Source of the DNA: Planctomycetota bacterium
GTDB taxonomy: Bacteria; Planctomycetota; UBA1135; UBA2386
NCBI GenBank assembly: GCA_020638695.1
Contig: JACKIB010000025.1
Span: 15,702 to 79,701 of the forward strand
Direction: 5' to 3'
DNA length: 64,000 nt
Shown here in pieces: positions 9,061-20,640 of this stretch (position 1 is the stretch's first letter; the number at the start of each line of letters is the position of its first letter). The notes beneath the pieces were generated by a model. That model worked only from the letters and a program-made list of their open reading frames with translations. It had not been told where the DNA came from and made no database searches. The position numbers were made by a program, and so were the translations under genes.

Positions 9061-9693
9061 ATGTCCTGTGCCCGCACCCGCCGCCTGTCGGCCCTGTCCG
9101 CCCTGCTCTGGCTCGCCGCGTGCTACAACCCGCCGCCGCTGGTCGAGCACCGGCTCCAGAGCGACCCGGAGCTCACCAACCTCAACCCGTCGCAGATCGC
9201 GGTGCTGGCAGTCGAGGACGACACCCCGGGCAAGAAGCTGAAGGACGTCCAGGCCGCGGTGCGCGACGAGCTGGCTGCCCGTCTGCCGTTCCTGCGCTAC
9301 GCGCCGCTCGGGCTGGTCTACGTCGACGGGCGCGCCGGGCGTGCCGCGGTGGCGGCCACCACCGGGGCGTTGTCGGTGCTGGAGCGCGAGTACCTGTCCG
9401 CGGTGACCGCCCAGTTCGAAGGTGCCGAAGCCAAGCCCGATGCGATCCTCGCGGTGGCGGTGTCCCACTGGGACGACTCGAGCCTGCTGATCAACAGTCG
9501 GGTGCGGTTCTCCGCGAAGGTGGCGCTGTTCGGCTGCTCGGCCGGCCGGGTGCTGTGGTCGGGGTCGCTGAGCGGCGAGGTGGAAGCCGGCGGCAAGGGC
9601 CCCGCGCCCCGCGATCCGGTGGCCCGGGCGGAGTCGGCCGCTCGCGAGTTCGCCCGCGCCGTGGTCGCGCAGATGCCACCGCGCCGCTCCTGA
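9061..9693 (+). CDS. GNA1162-like (DUF799-like) lipoprotein
   Basis: A 210-residue protein starting at ATG 9061 with a short signal and lipobox (WLAAC). After it come the segments IAVLAVEDD, VQAAVRDELAARLPFLRYAPLGL and ILAVAVSHWDDSSLL, ending with a helix rich in alanine and arginine. The middle resembles the GNA1162/DUF799 family of periplasmic lipoproteins thought to be related to TolB-type domains and usually found with CsgG-like partners. No CsgG-type gene is beside it here, so the family call is moderate and the role unknown. Confidence 0.5.
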   Translation: MSCARTRRLSALSALLWLAACYNPPPLVEHRLQSDPELTNLNPSQIAVLAVEDDTPGKKLKDVQAAVRDELAARLPFLRYAPLGLVYVDGRAGRAAVAATTGALSVLEREYLSAVTAQFEGAEAKPDAILAVAVSHWDDSSLLINSRVRFSAKVALFGCSAGRVLWSGSLSGEVEAGGKGPAPRDPVARAESAAREFARAVVAQMPPRRS

Positions 9694-9835
9694 AACCACG
9701 GAATTGGCGCTGTCGTCGGTCCGGCCGTGCGGCTATCCTCGCGCGGGACCTCGTCCGCTCCGCGTGGAGCGGCGACCGCGGAGCCGGGGACTTTCCCTGG
9801 GCCGCCGGTTCTGCACATTCGCGAGAAACCACGAG

Positions 9836-10114
9836 ATGACCGTTCCCCCACAGACCCGCCAGAACCTGATCGGCGAGCACCGTATCCACTCGACCGACAC
9901 CGGATCCCCCGAAGTCCAGATCGCGCTCCTGACGCAAGACATCGTCGCGCTGACCGAACACATGCGCGCGCATCCCAAGGACTACCACTCTCGCCGCGGC
10001 CTGCTGTTCAAGGTGAGCCGCCGCACCAAGCTGCTGAACTACCTGAACCGCGCTGCCCACGATCGCTACCTGGCGATCACCGAGAAGCTCGGGCTGCGCC
10101 GTGCAGCGCACTGA
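9836..10114 (+). CDS. rpsO: 30S ribosomal protein S15 (bS15)
   Basis: A 92-residue protein with the complete bS15 signature, including the HSTDTGSPEVQIALLT segment, the HPKDYHSRRGL segment and the KLLNYLNR helix. It binds 16S rRNA early in assembly of the small subunit platform. ATG 9836 gives the exact family length. It precedes pnp by 314 bases, the same gene order as in many bacteria. Confidence 0.97.
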   Translation: MTVPPQTRQNLIGEHRIHSTDTGSPEVQIALLTQDIVALTEHMRAHPKDYHSRRGLLFKVSRRTKLLNYLNRAAHDRYLAITEKLGLRRAAH

Positions 10115-10428
10115 TCCGACCGATCCACGCGGGGGCAATCGCCTCCCGCACGGCGCCACGAGCGCCCCGATGCTGAGTTTGGCGGTGCCGCGGGAACGCG
10201 GTCGCCACCCCCGCGCGCTGCGGCGCGCGTCCGCCCCACTGGCTCGTCGAGCCGGGCGGGGCATTCCCCGAAGCGGCGTCGCGCGCAATCCGCGGCGGGA
10301 CGCCATGAACCGCGGAGGCATGGCCTCCATCTGAGCAAACGGAGGCCGAGGCCTCCCCACGAGTCGGGCCGTGCAGGACGTACCTGCGCCCGACGTCGGG
10401 GCGCGATCCGCCCCGGAAGGAAGACATC
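10115..10428 (+). other. rpsO-pnp intergenic region / pnp leader
   Basis: A 314-base stretch without a credible gene. Its 5' part is GC-rich with several short inverted repeats after the rpsO stop. Its 3' part holds four alternating GGAGGC/GGCCTCC arms at 10314-10356 (listed separately) and the ribosome binding site GGAAGGA just before the pnp start. Confidence 0.5.
10314..10356 (+). promoter_or_regulatory. Alternating hairpin arms in the pnp leader
   Basis: Four complementary arms follow one another: GGAGGC (10314-10319), GGCCTCC (10322-10328), GGAGGCC (10341-10347) and GGCCTCC (10350-10356). Arm 2 can pair with arm 1 or arm 3, and arm 3 with arm 2 or arm 4, so mutually exclusive hairpins are possible. 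In Escherichia coli, PNPase limits its own synthesis through a processed hairpin in the leader; a comparable post-transcriptional control is plausible here but is inference. Confidence 0.4.
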
Positions 10429-13623
<3,195 letters not shown>

Positions 13624-14298
13624 GTGGTCGAAAGCGGCCGCCGAACCGGCCGGGACGACGCCTCGGAACGCGGAGGCGCCGACCGCGGGCTCGGACATCG
13701 GGCCGGTGACTCGGACCCCGCCGACGCGACCGCGCTGCCTGGCGCGGACCGCACGGCGGGCGGCCGCTTGATGTTGCTGGAGCCAAGGCTTCGCCTGTTG
13801 ATGGCCCACCTGGCGAGCCCGTCCGTCCTGCGTCGCGTTCCGCCCGACGATCTGGTGCAGGAGACTTTCCTGCGCGCGCTGTCGACCGGCGCACTCCCGG
13901 AAGGGGAGACGGACCTCTACCGCTACCTGGTCACCGTGGCGCGCCACTGCGTGGTCGATGCCGCTCGGTCGATCCGCGCCCGCAAGCGCACCGCGCCCGA
14001 GGTGCCCCTGCGGCACGGCGACTGGAGCCGAGCAGGGCTCCACGCCAGCCAGATCGCCGCGACGACCCTGGGGCCGCTGGGGCGCGCCTGTGCGCAGGAG
14101 GAAGCCGATCGGCTTCGCGACGCGTTCCTCCGGCTGGATCCCGACCACCGCCGCGTGATCGGTCTGCGCCAGCTCGAGGGCCTCAGCGCCCGCCAGGCCG
14201 CGCAGCGGATGGGCCGCTCGGAGACGGCGGTCCATTCGCTCTACCGCCGTGCGCTGCTCGCCTGGGAGGTCGCGGCCCGTGAATGTGGCGGGAGTTGA
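13624..14298 (+). CDS. RNA polymerase ECF sigma factor
   Basis: Region 2 is visible in VPPDDLVQETFLRAL, which is the form common in planctomycete ECF factors, followed by LYRYLVTVARHCVVDAARS. Region 4 is LDPDHRRVIGLRQLEGLSARQAAQRMGRS and SETAVHSLYRRALLAW, a helix-turn-helix that would contact the -35 element. GTG 13624 lies directly after the pnp stop with GAGG 7 bases upstream, giving 224 residues; ATG 13771 would give 175 residues and still keep region 2. No anti-sigma factor gene is adjacent, but a Ser/Thr kinase gene lies about 0.9 kb downstream, an arrangement typical of planctomycete ECF groups regulated by kinases. Confidence 0.8.
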   Translation: MVESGRRTGRDDASERGGADRGLGHRAGDSDPADATALPGADRTAGGRLMLLEPRLRLLMAHLASPSVLRRVPPDDLVQETFLRALSTGALPEGETDLYRYLVTVARHCVVDAARSIRARKRTAPEVPLRHGDWSRAGLHASQIAATTLGPLGRACAQEEADRLRDAFLRLDPDHRRVIGLRQLEGLSARQAAQRMGRSETAVHSLYRRALLAWEVAARECGGS

Positions 14299-14375
14299 AC
14301 CCGTTCGGCTGGCACACCACGGTTCGGGTGCTACCGTCGATCGCGTTCACCGATACCGAACCCAACCATACCGTC

Positions 14376-14840
14376 ATGAAGATCCTCGCCTCGCTCCTCG
14401 CCGTTTCCGCGACCCTCCTGCTCGGCGCCGCCGTCCTGGTGCCGCAAGACAAGGAGCAGGATGCTGCCAAGGCCAAGGCCGACGCGGCGAAGGCGGTCAA
14501 GGTCCGCACGCTGCTCACGCTCACCGGGGCCGACAAGATGGGCAAGCAGATGCTGAAGCAGATGATGGCGCAGTTCGCCAAGATGCCGCAGCTGCCCGAG
14601 GGGTTCGCCGACAAGTTCGTCGAGTTGGCGAAGAAGGAAGACCTGGTCTCGATGATCGTGCCGGTCTACGTCAAGCACCTCGAGGAGAAGGACATCGACG
14701 CGACGATCGAGTACTTCGGGACGCCGTCGGGCAAGCGCTGGCTCGCCGCTCAGCCCAAGATCCTCCAGGAGTCGACGACGATCGGCCAGAAGTGGGGCCA
14801 GCAGCTCGCCATGAAGGTGATGCGCGAGCTGCGGAAGTAG
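14376..14840 (+). CDS. Secreted DUF2059-like protein
   Basis: A 154-residue protein starting at ATG 14376 with a clear signal peptide (ILASLLAVSATLLLGAAV) and a lysine/alanine-rich linker. The rest is helical: LLTLTGADKMGKQMLKQMM, then VPVYVKHLEEKDIDATIEYFGTPSGKRW, which fits DUF2059, a family of periplasmic proteins of unknown role. The frame is open upstream to 14283, overlapping the sigma factor gene, but the signal peptide fixes the start. The final MKVMRELRK is basic. Confidence 0.7.
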   Translation: MKILASLLAVSATLLLGAAVLVPQDKEQDAAKAKADAAKAVKVRTLLTLTGADKMGKQMLKQMMAQFAKMPQLPEGFADKFVELAKKEDLVSMIVPVYVKHLEEKDIDATIEYFGTPSGKRWLAAQPKILQESTTIGQKWGQQLAMKVMRELRK

Positions 14841-15210
14841 CAGCACTTTCTGTCGTCGGCCGCGACGAATCGGCCGCGGGCCTACGCTCTGGCGGCCATG
14901 CGATCCGACACTGCAGCGTTCGCGCGCCTCTCCCCCCCTCGGCATCGGAGCAAGACCGTGCTCGGCCCCGTCCGGTGGGCTAGCGCCGCGCTCGTCCGCG
15001 ATCTCCAGCAGGCGGGGTGCCTCCGAAGTTCGTCACAGAACTCGCCGGCCCGTAGCCCCGCTCGGGGCGTCGCAGATCATCGGCTCGTCCACCGACGAGC
15101 CGTGTCGTCGCAGCTCCTTGCGAGCGAACCGCATGACTCGACGACTCATGCAACGAGCTTCGGACACACCCCACTGGCTCGCCGGAACGCGGGCGCCGAA
15201 TCGGTGGGCC
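14841..15210 (+). other. Intergenic region without a recognisable gene
   Basis: This 370-base stretch lies between the DUF2059 gene and the chosen start of the kinase. The kinase frame is open back to a TTG at 15118 (ATG at 15133), so part of it may be coding if the kinase has a longer N-terminus. Short CGGCCGCG direct repeats occur at about 14858-14880. No RNA gene or promoter was recognised. Confidence 0.4.
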
Positions 15211-16836
15211 ATGGACGCTAGCAAGCCGTCGGAGCCGATCGACGACCTACTCGACCGGATCGTCGCCGAGTATGCGGACAGCCTGAGCGCGGGTCGTGCG
15301 GCCGACCCCGAGGAATTCCTCGGCCGCGTGCCGGCGGCCCACCGCGGAGCGCTGGAGCGCTGCCTGCGGATGATCCGCGCCGGCACTGCGACGGCGCCGG
15401 CTGCCTCGCGGCCGCTCGTGCCGGGGGTGGTGCTCGACGGGTTCCGCATCGAGCGCGAGCTGGGACGCGGCGGGATGGCGCACGTCTACCTGGCGGAGCA
15501 GTTGGAGCTGCGGCGGAGGGTCGCGCTGAAGGTGATGCGGCCGAGCCTCGCCGTCGAAGGGCGCAACGTCGATCGGTTCCGCCGCGAAGCGCTGGCGGTG
15601 GCCCGCCTGCAGCACCCGCACATCGTCGGCATTCACGCGGTCGGCGAGGCGGAGGGCTACCACTACCTGGCGATGGAGTACGTCGAGGGTGGCACGCTGG
15701 CGAACGTGCTGGAGCGGTTGCCGCGCGACGAGGTGTGGACCGCGGCACACTTGGCGGAAGCGACCGGCAACCGGACGCTGGACGAGCCGGGTCGCAGCTA
15801 CGAGTCGGCGCTGGCCGAGCTGATGGCGCCGGCCGTGCGGGCGATCGCAGTGGCGCACGAACTCGGCCTGGTGCACCGCGATCTCAAGCCTTCCAACATC
15901 CTGATCCACCGCGACGGGCGGGCGATGGTCGCGGACTTCGGTCTCGTGCAGGATGCCGGCGACCCGGGCCTGTCCCTCACCGGGGAGCCGCTGGGGACCC
16001 CGTATTACATGTCGCCGGAACAGGCGAGCCTGAGCTCGGCGGAACGGGTCGACGAGCGCAGCGACGTCTACAGCCTGGGCGTCACCCTGTACGAGTGCCT
16101 GACCGGCCGCCGGCCGTTCGAAGGCGAGACGGCGCTGGCGGTGTTGGAGGCGATCCGCTTCGGCAGCGTCCCGCCGCTGCGGTCCCGTGCCCCGCGGAGT
16201 TCGCGCGCCGCCGAAGCGGTGGTGCGCCGCGCGATGGCGCGGCGCAAGGAAGACCGTTACCCCACCGCCATCGATCTCGCCGCCGACCTCGGCGCACTTG
16301 CCGCCGGTCGCCCGACGCAGGCGATGGTGCAGGCGGGCGGGTTGCTGCGCCGTTGCGTCGCCGGAATGCGCGACGTGTTGTCGGGCCACGGCGTGGAATA
16401 CGAGTCGCCGCGGAGATTCCTCGGGCTGCCGCTGGTGCACGTCAACTACCGGCTGCGACGTCCCGGCATCTCGGTGCGGCGCGCGCGCGGCTGGCTGGCG
16501 ATGTCCGATGTCGCGCTGGGGGGCATCGCCATCGGCCCGTTCTCCTGCGGGATCGTGTCGCTCGGCTCGGTTGCGCTCGGCGGGGTCTCGATCGCCGGCT
16601 TGGCGTTGGGCGGCTACGCGTTCGGCGGCTTGGCGGCCGGGCTGTTCGCAACCGGCGGGCTGGCAGTCGGCTATGCGGCGGCCGGCGGTGCGGCGATCGG
16701 TCGTTTCGCGGCCGGCGGGTGGGCGTTCGGCGCCCATGTCTGCCGGCAGGTGGCCGGGCGACGGGTGCTCGACGAGGCCGCGCTCGAGGTGTTCGCGACC
16801 TTCATGCCCTGGGTCGGTTGGTTGTTCGGACGGTAA
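15211..16836 (+). CDS. Ser/Thr protein kinase with C-terminal hydrophobic five-residue repeats
   Basis: A 541-residue protein from ATG 15211; in-frame starts at 15118 and 15133 are possible. A Hanks-type kinase domain spans about residues 75-345: glycine loop GRGGMAHVYLAEQ, lysine K107 in VALKVM, catalytic loop VHRDLKPSNIL (D224), DFG at 242, and GTPYYMSPEQ. All key residues are present. About 30 extra residues sit before the catalytic loop (around LAEATGNRTLDEPGRSYESA). There is no ordinary membrane helix; instead residues about 434-508 contain some 15 units of the form hydrophobic-A-x-G-x (VALGG, IAIGP, LALGG, YAFGG), which could form a pentapeptide-like beta-helix or a membrane-associated segment. 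The upstream ECF sigma factor is a possible target. Confidence 0.88.
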   Translation: MDASKPSEPIDDLLDRIVAEYADSLSAGRAADPEEFLGRVPAAHRGALERCLRMIRAGTATAPAASRPLVPGVVLDGFRIERELGRGGMAHVYLAEQLELRRRVALKVMRPSLAVEGRNVDRFRREALAVARLQHPHIVGIHAVGEAEGYHYLAMEYVEGGTLANVLERLPRDEVWTAAHLAEATGNRTLDEPGRSYESALAELMAPAVRAIAVAHELGLVHRDLKPSNILIHRDGRAMVADFGLVQDAGDPGLSLTGEPLGTPYYMSPEQASLSSAERVDERSDVYSLGVTLYECLTGRRPFEGETALAVLEAIRFGSVPPLRSRAPRSSRAAEAVVRRAMARRKEDRYPTAIDLAADLGALAAGRPTQAMVQAGGLLRRCVAGMRDVLSGHGVEYESPRRFLGLPLVHVNYRLRRPGISVRRARGWLAMSDVALGGIAIGPFSCGIVSLGSVALGGVSIAGLALGGYAFGGLAAGLFATGGLAVGYAAAGGAAIGRFAAGGWAFGAHVCRQVAGRRVLDEAALEVFATFMPWVGWLFGR

Positions 16837-16851
16837 TCGGTATGACGAGTG

Positions 16852-17775
16852 TCACTCGATCGTCCACGCCTTCTCCCAGGTGATGGAAGTACGCCGGAAT
16901 CCGATCTCGCTGAAGATCCGTTGCTCGACGTCGGGCAGGTGTGCGGCGCCGAAGAACACGCCGATGCGCCGGTCACCGCGGCGCACCCGCGCGCGCAGCA
17001 CCTCCATCAGGCGCCGGTTGCGGCCGATCAACAGCACCGAGCCTCCGTCCCCTTCGCGGGGCCCCAAGCCGGCTAGCAACCCTTCGAGCTTCGGCAGTTC
17101 GCGGGCCAGTAGGTACTTCAGCCGCTTCTCGCGGTCGGGTGCAAACAGCGCAGCCAGCAGACCGAGGCCGAGTCCCGGGTCGGTGCGTTGGCTGCCGGCG
17201 AGCTGCCGCTTCGCCAACTCGAACATCAAGCCGAGCAGCGTCTCGCCCTTGTCCTTCGACATGCGGGTGAACGTCGCGGTGTCGAGGTCGGCGTGCACGA
17301 AGTTCGGTGCCCGGTAGTCCACCGCGTCGAGCTGGAATTCCAGGCCGAGCACGTTGCGCAACATCCGTTGGAACGCGCTGACCACGCCGCCCGCACGCGG
17401 TGCGCGGTCCGCCCCGGCGGACGGTGGCGGGGTGCCCGCCGGCTTGACCAACTCGTAGAGCAGCGCGTCGTAGCTGCCAAACCGCGCCTGCAGGCGCCGG
17501 TAGTAGTCGCGATCGGCGATGTGCACCGCGCCGATCAAGTCGATGAACGCGCCGCTCCGCCCCACGTACCGCACCACCGCAGTCTCCAGCAGGCCCCGGC
17601 CGGCGCCGAGGTCGGTGAAGCGCAGGAACTCGGTGTCCGCGGTCTGGGTCGTGTTCGGGGGGTCGTGACCGGGGTCCGTGCCTGGCTCGGCGCGGCACGC
17701 TGCCGCCAGCAGGGCCAACAGGGTCACCGCCGTGTGCCGGTGCGCAGCAGCGCAGCGGCTCGCCCAGCGGATCAC
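16852..17775 (-). CDS. TraB/GumN-like lipoprotein
   Basis: A 307-residue protein read from GTG 17775, which overlaps the response regulator stop (GTGA), so it is translationally coupled. It has a signal and lipobox (LLALLAAAC). The segment IDLIGAVHIADRDYYRRL and the late segment RIGVFFGAAHLPDVEQRI carry the two conserved G-x-x-H motifs of the TraB/PrgY/GumN family, thought to be metal-dependent peptidase-like proteins, but the region between them is only weakly similar. It is the last gene of the fabH / sensor kinase / regulator operon, which suggests a link with envelope signalling. Enzymatic activity is not established. Confidence 0.6.
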   Translation of the reverse strand: MIRWASRCAAAHRHTAVTLLALLAAACRAEPGTDPGHDPPNTTQTADTEFLRFTDLGAGRGLLETAVVRYVGRSGAFIDLIGAVHIADRDYYRRLQARFGSYDALLYELVKPAGTPPPSAGADRAPRAGGVVSAFQRMLRNVLGLEFQLDAVDYRAPNFVHADLDTATFTRMSKDKGETLLGLMFELAKRQLAGSQRTDPGLGLGLLAALFAPDREKRLKYLLARELPKLEGLLAGLGPREGDGGSVLLIGRNRRLMEVLRARVRRGDRRIGVFFGAAHLPDVEQRIFSEIGFRRTSITWEKAWTIE

Positions 17776-18467
17776 GGCGAGAAGCGGTAGCCGTTGCCGC
17801 GCACGGTGATGAAGTGGTCGGGCTTGTTCGGCTGTGCTTCGAGCTTGGCGCGCAGCTGCCCGACGAAGTTGTCGACGGTGCGCGGCGAGCTCTTGTGCTG
17901 GATACCCCACACGCGTTCGAGGAGTTGCTCGCGTGAGAACACGCGCTCGGGGTTCTGCACCAGGAACCGCAACAGCTCGAACTCGAGGTGCGTCAGCGCG
18001 ATGGCCGCCGCGCCGCGGGTCACCACGCGCCGCTCCAGATCGATCGAGACGTCCGCGAAACCGAGTCCGCGTTCCGCAGGAGCCGCCATCGGGACGAGCC
18101 GGCGCAACACCGCATCGATCCGCGCCAACAGCTCGGCGACGCCGAACGGTTTGGTCACGTAGTCGTCGGCCCCCAGGCGCAGCGCCGACACCTTGTCGGC
18201 CTCGTTCTGCCGCGCCGACAACACGATCAACGGCGTGCGGTCGCCGAGCTCGCGCAGTGCCCCGAGCACTTCGAGCCCGTTCTTCTTCGGCAGCGAAAGG
18301 TCGAGCAGGATCAACGTGGGGCGCTGCGTCGCGATCGCGTCCAGTGCGGCCTCGCCGTCGCCGACCACGATGGTCGCGAAGCCCTCCAGCTTGAGGTTGA
18401 GGGCCAGGCCGTTGGCGATCGCCTCGTCGTCCTCGACCAGCAGGATCTTCGCGCCCTGGTGCATCAT
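17772..18467 (-). CDS. OmpR/PhoB-family response regulator
   Basis: A 231-residue protein with a receiver domain (LLVEDDEAIANGLALNLK, phosphorylated aspartate in LILLDLSLPKKNG, lysine in DYVTKPF) and a C-terminal winged helix of the OmpR type (LEFELLRFLVQNPERVFSREQLLERVWG, then SPRTVDNFVGQLRAKLE and ITVRGNGYRF). Its ATGATG start overlaps the stop codon of the sensor kinase gene, which is certainly its partner. Output genes are unknown. Confidence 0.93.
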   Translation of the reverse strand: MMHQGAKILLVEDDEAIANGLALNLKLEGFATIVVGDGEAALDAIATQRPTLILLDLSLPKKNGLEVLGALRELGDRTPLIVLSARQNEADKVSALRLGADDYVTKPFGVAELLARIDAVLRRLVPMAAPAERGLGFADVSIDLERRVVTRGAAAIALTHLEFELLRFLVQNPERVFSREQLLERVWGIQHKSSPRTVDNFVGQLRAKLEAQPNKPDHFITVRGNGYRFSP

Positions 18468-19429
18468 GGAGCGGAGCGTACCGCCTTCTGCTTGCCGTCC
18501 GTCGAGCGGTCGCGAGGAAGGAACACGTGGAACGCCGCGCCCCCGTCGCGCGGTGAGCGCAGGTCGATGCGTCCGTGGTGGGCCTTCACCACCGCCTGCA
18601 CGATGGCCAACCCCAACCCGCTGCCGCCGACGCCCGACTCCACCGCGCGGGAGCCGCGCCAGAACTTCTCGAACACCTGGTGCTGCTCGGCCGCCGGGAT
18701 GCCGGGCCCGTTGTCGCGCACCACCAACTCGACCATTCGCTCGCGCGTCATCCGGGTGGTCCGCGCCACGCAGTGGATCTCCTTGTGGTCGCCGGAGTAC
18801 TTCCACGCGTTCGACAGCAGGTTGATCAGCATCAGCATCAGCGCCTGGCGGTCGCCGGCGACCGTCAGGCCGGGCTCGACCTCGACGCGGAACTTCGTCT
18901 GATCGATCAGCTGCATGGCGTCGAAGCGGGACAGCGCCTCGCGGATCAACTCCTCGACCTCGATCGGTTCGCGGGTCAGCGTCACGTTCTCGGTCTCGAG
19001 GCGCGACAGCTCGATCAGTTTGCCGACCAGCTGGTCGAGTCGGTCGAGGTCGGCGCGCAGCGACTGCAGGCAGCTGTTGCGCTCGGCTGCGTCGGTCAGT
19101 CGGTCGTCGAGCAGCGCGTCGACGAACATCCGCATCGAGGTCATCGGGGTGCGCAGCTCGTGCGAGATCGCCGACAGGAAGTCCTGTTGCATCCGCACCA
19201 GCGCCGAGCCGCGGTGCAAGAAGATCCCGCCGAGCAGGAATCCGGTCACCGACGAGGCGGCGAACGCCAGCATCAAGACCCCTGCGACGATCTCCACCGT
19301 TCCCTTGTCACCGCGCACCAGCAGGATGATGCCCAGCGGGGTGGTGAGGATGGTCGGCATCAGCACGCCGAGGATCAGGATCACCTGAGCGCGGCGGAGC
19401 TGGACGTTGGCGGGGGCGCGGATCCTCAC
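18464..19429 (-). CDS. Membrane sensor histidine kinase
   Basis: A 321-residue kinase starting with GTG 19429. Two hydrophobic segments (about residues 15-38 and 45-70) are separated by a short loop (RGDKGTVE), so there is almost no periplasmic sensor domain and no clear HAMP domain. The HisKA box SHELRTPMTSM follows directly at about residue 89, then the HATPase domain with N box (INLLSNAWKYSGDHKE), G1 (VRDNGPGIP) and GSGLGLAIVQAVVKAHHG. It probably senses a state within or near the membrane. It lies 34 bases after fabH and overlaps the regulator gene. Confidence 0.92.
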   Translation of the reverse strand: MRIRAPANVQLRRAQVILILGVLMPTILTTPLGIILLVRGDKGTVEIVAGVLMLAFAASSVTGFLLGGIFLHRGSALVRMQQDFLSAISHELRTPMTSMRMFVDALLDDRLTDAAERNSCLQSLRADLDRLDQLVGKLIELSRLETENVTLTREPIEVEELIREALSRFDAMQLIDQTKFRVEVEPGLTVAGDRQALMLMLINLLSNAWKYSGDHKEIHCVARTTRMTRERMVELVVRDNGPGIPAAEQHQVFEKFWRGSRAVESGVGGSGLGLAIVQAVVKAHHGRIDLRSPRDGGAAFHVFLPRDRSTDGKQKAVRSAP

Positions 19430-19463
19430 GGCGCACGCATCTTCGCCGTGCCGCGGGTTCTGG

Positions 19464-20513
19464 TCACCAGCGCAGCAGCGTGGTGCCCCAGGACAACCCG
19501 GCGCCGAACGCCGCGAGGCACACGAGCTGACCGCGTTGCAGGCGGCCCGCCCGAGCCAGTTCGTCGAGGACGAGTGGGATCGACGCCGACGAAGTGTTGC
19601 CGTAGCGCTCGATGTTCACCGCCACGCGCGAAGGATCGAGGCCGAGCCGTTCGGTGGCGGCTTCGATGATGCGCAGGTTGGCTTGGTGGGGGATCAGCAG
19701 ATCGAGGTCGTCGAGGGTGAGTCCGTTGCGCCGCAAGATCTGGTCGACCGACTCGCAGATGGCGTTCACCGCGAACTTGAACACCTTGCGGCCCTCGAGC
19801 TTCATGAAGTGCAGGTTGGCCGCCACCGTCTCGGCAGTCGCCGGATGGCGCGAACCACCTCCGGGCTGCTGGATCAGGTCGATTCCGCTGCTGTCGGTGC
19901 CGATCACGTTGTCGAGCAGTTCGCCGGGTGGATCCTCGCCACTGCACGGTGCCAGCACGACCGCGCCGGCGGCGTCGCCGAACAGCACGCAGGTGTTGCG
20001 GTCCTTGTAGTCGACGATCGACGACAGCACCTCGGCGCCGATCACCAGAGCGTGGTCGAATGCGCGGCTCGCCAGCAAGCCTTGGCAGGTGGTCAGCGCA
20101 TGCACGAATCCCGAGCAGGCCGCGGAGATGTCGAAGGTGGCGGCGCGGTGTGCCCCGAGGCCGGCCTGGACGCGGCAGGCGGTGGCTGGGAACAGCGTGT
20201 CTGGGGTCGCGGTGGCGACCACGATCAGGTCGAGTTCGTCGGCAGCGAGACCCGCGTCCTGCAAGGCGCGGCGACCGGCCTGGATCGCCAGGTCGGAGGT
20301 CGCTTGATCCGGGCGGGCGATGCGCCGCTCCTGCATGCCGGTGCGAGCGCGGATCCACTCGTCCGAGGTGTCGACCATGCGCTCGAGATCGGCGTTCGAC
20401 AGCACGTGCTCGGGGGCATAGCTGCCCGTCCCAGCGATTCCGACCCGGCGTAGGGTGCCCCGCGTCCGCCGCGACCGTGGGTCGGTGGCGGTGTCCTGGA
20501 GTGATTCGCGCAT
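19464..20513 (-). CDS. fabH: 3-oxoacyl-ACP synthase III (KAS III)
   Basis: A 349-residue FabH with about 22 extra N-terminal residues before VGIAGTGSYAPE. The catalytic triad is complete: cysteine in ISAACSGF, histidine in LLIPHQAN and asparagine in ERYGNTSSASIP. It condenses acetyl-CoA (or a branched acyl-CoA) with malonyl-ACP to start fatty acid synthesis. It is the first gene of an operon with the two-component system and the TraB-like lipoprotein and stands apart from other fab genes, so it could also serve a special fatty acid or secondary product. Confidence 0.9.
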   Translation of the reverse strand: MRESLQDTATDPRSRRTRGTLRRVGIAGTGSYAPEHVLSNADLERMVDTSDEWIRARTGMQERRIARPDQATSDLAIQAGRRALQDAGLAADELDLIVVATATPDTLFPATACRVQAGLGAHRAATFDISAACSGFVHALTTCQGLLASRAFDHALVIGAEVLSSIVDYKDRNTCVLFGDAAGAVVLAPCSGEDPPGELLDNVIGTDSSGIDLIQQPGGGSRHPATAETVAANLHFMKLEGRKVFKFAVNAICESVDQILRRNGLTLDDLDLLIPHQANLRIIEAATERLGLDPSRVAVNIERYGNTSSASIPLVLDELARAGRLQRGQLVCLAAFGAGLSWGTTLLRW

Positions 20514-20640
20514 CCCGAGGAACCTATCGTCGTCCTGTCAGCCAGGATCCACTTCTGTGTCACAGTTCCGACACGGTCCTTCCCCACTGATTTCTCGGGG
20601 ACCGTAGATGGCGACCACCGCGGCAGTCCGCGCTCGCCGG

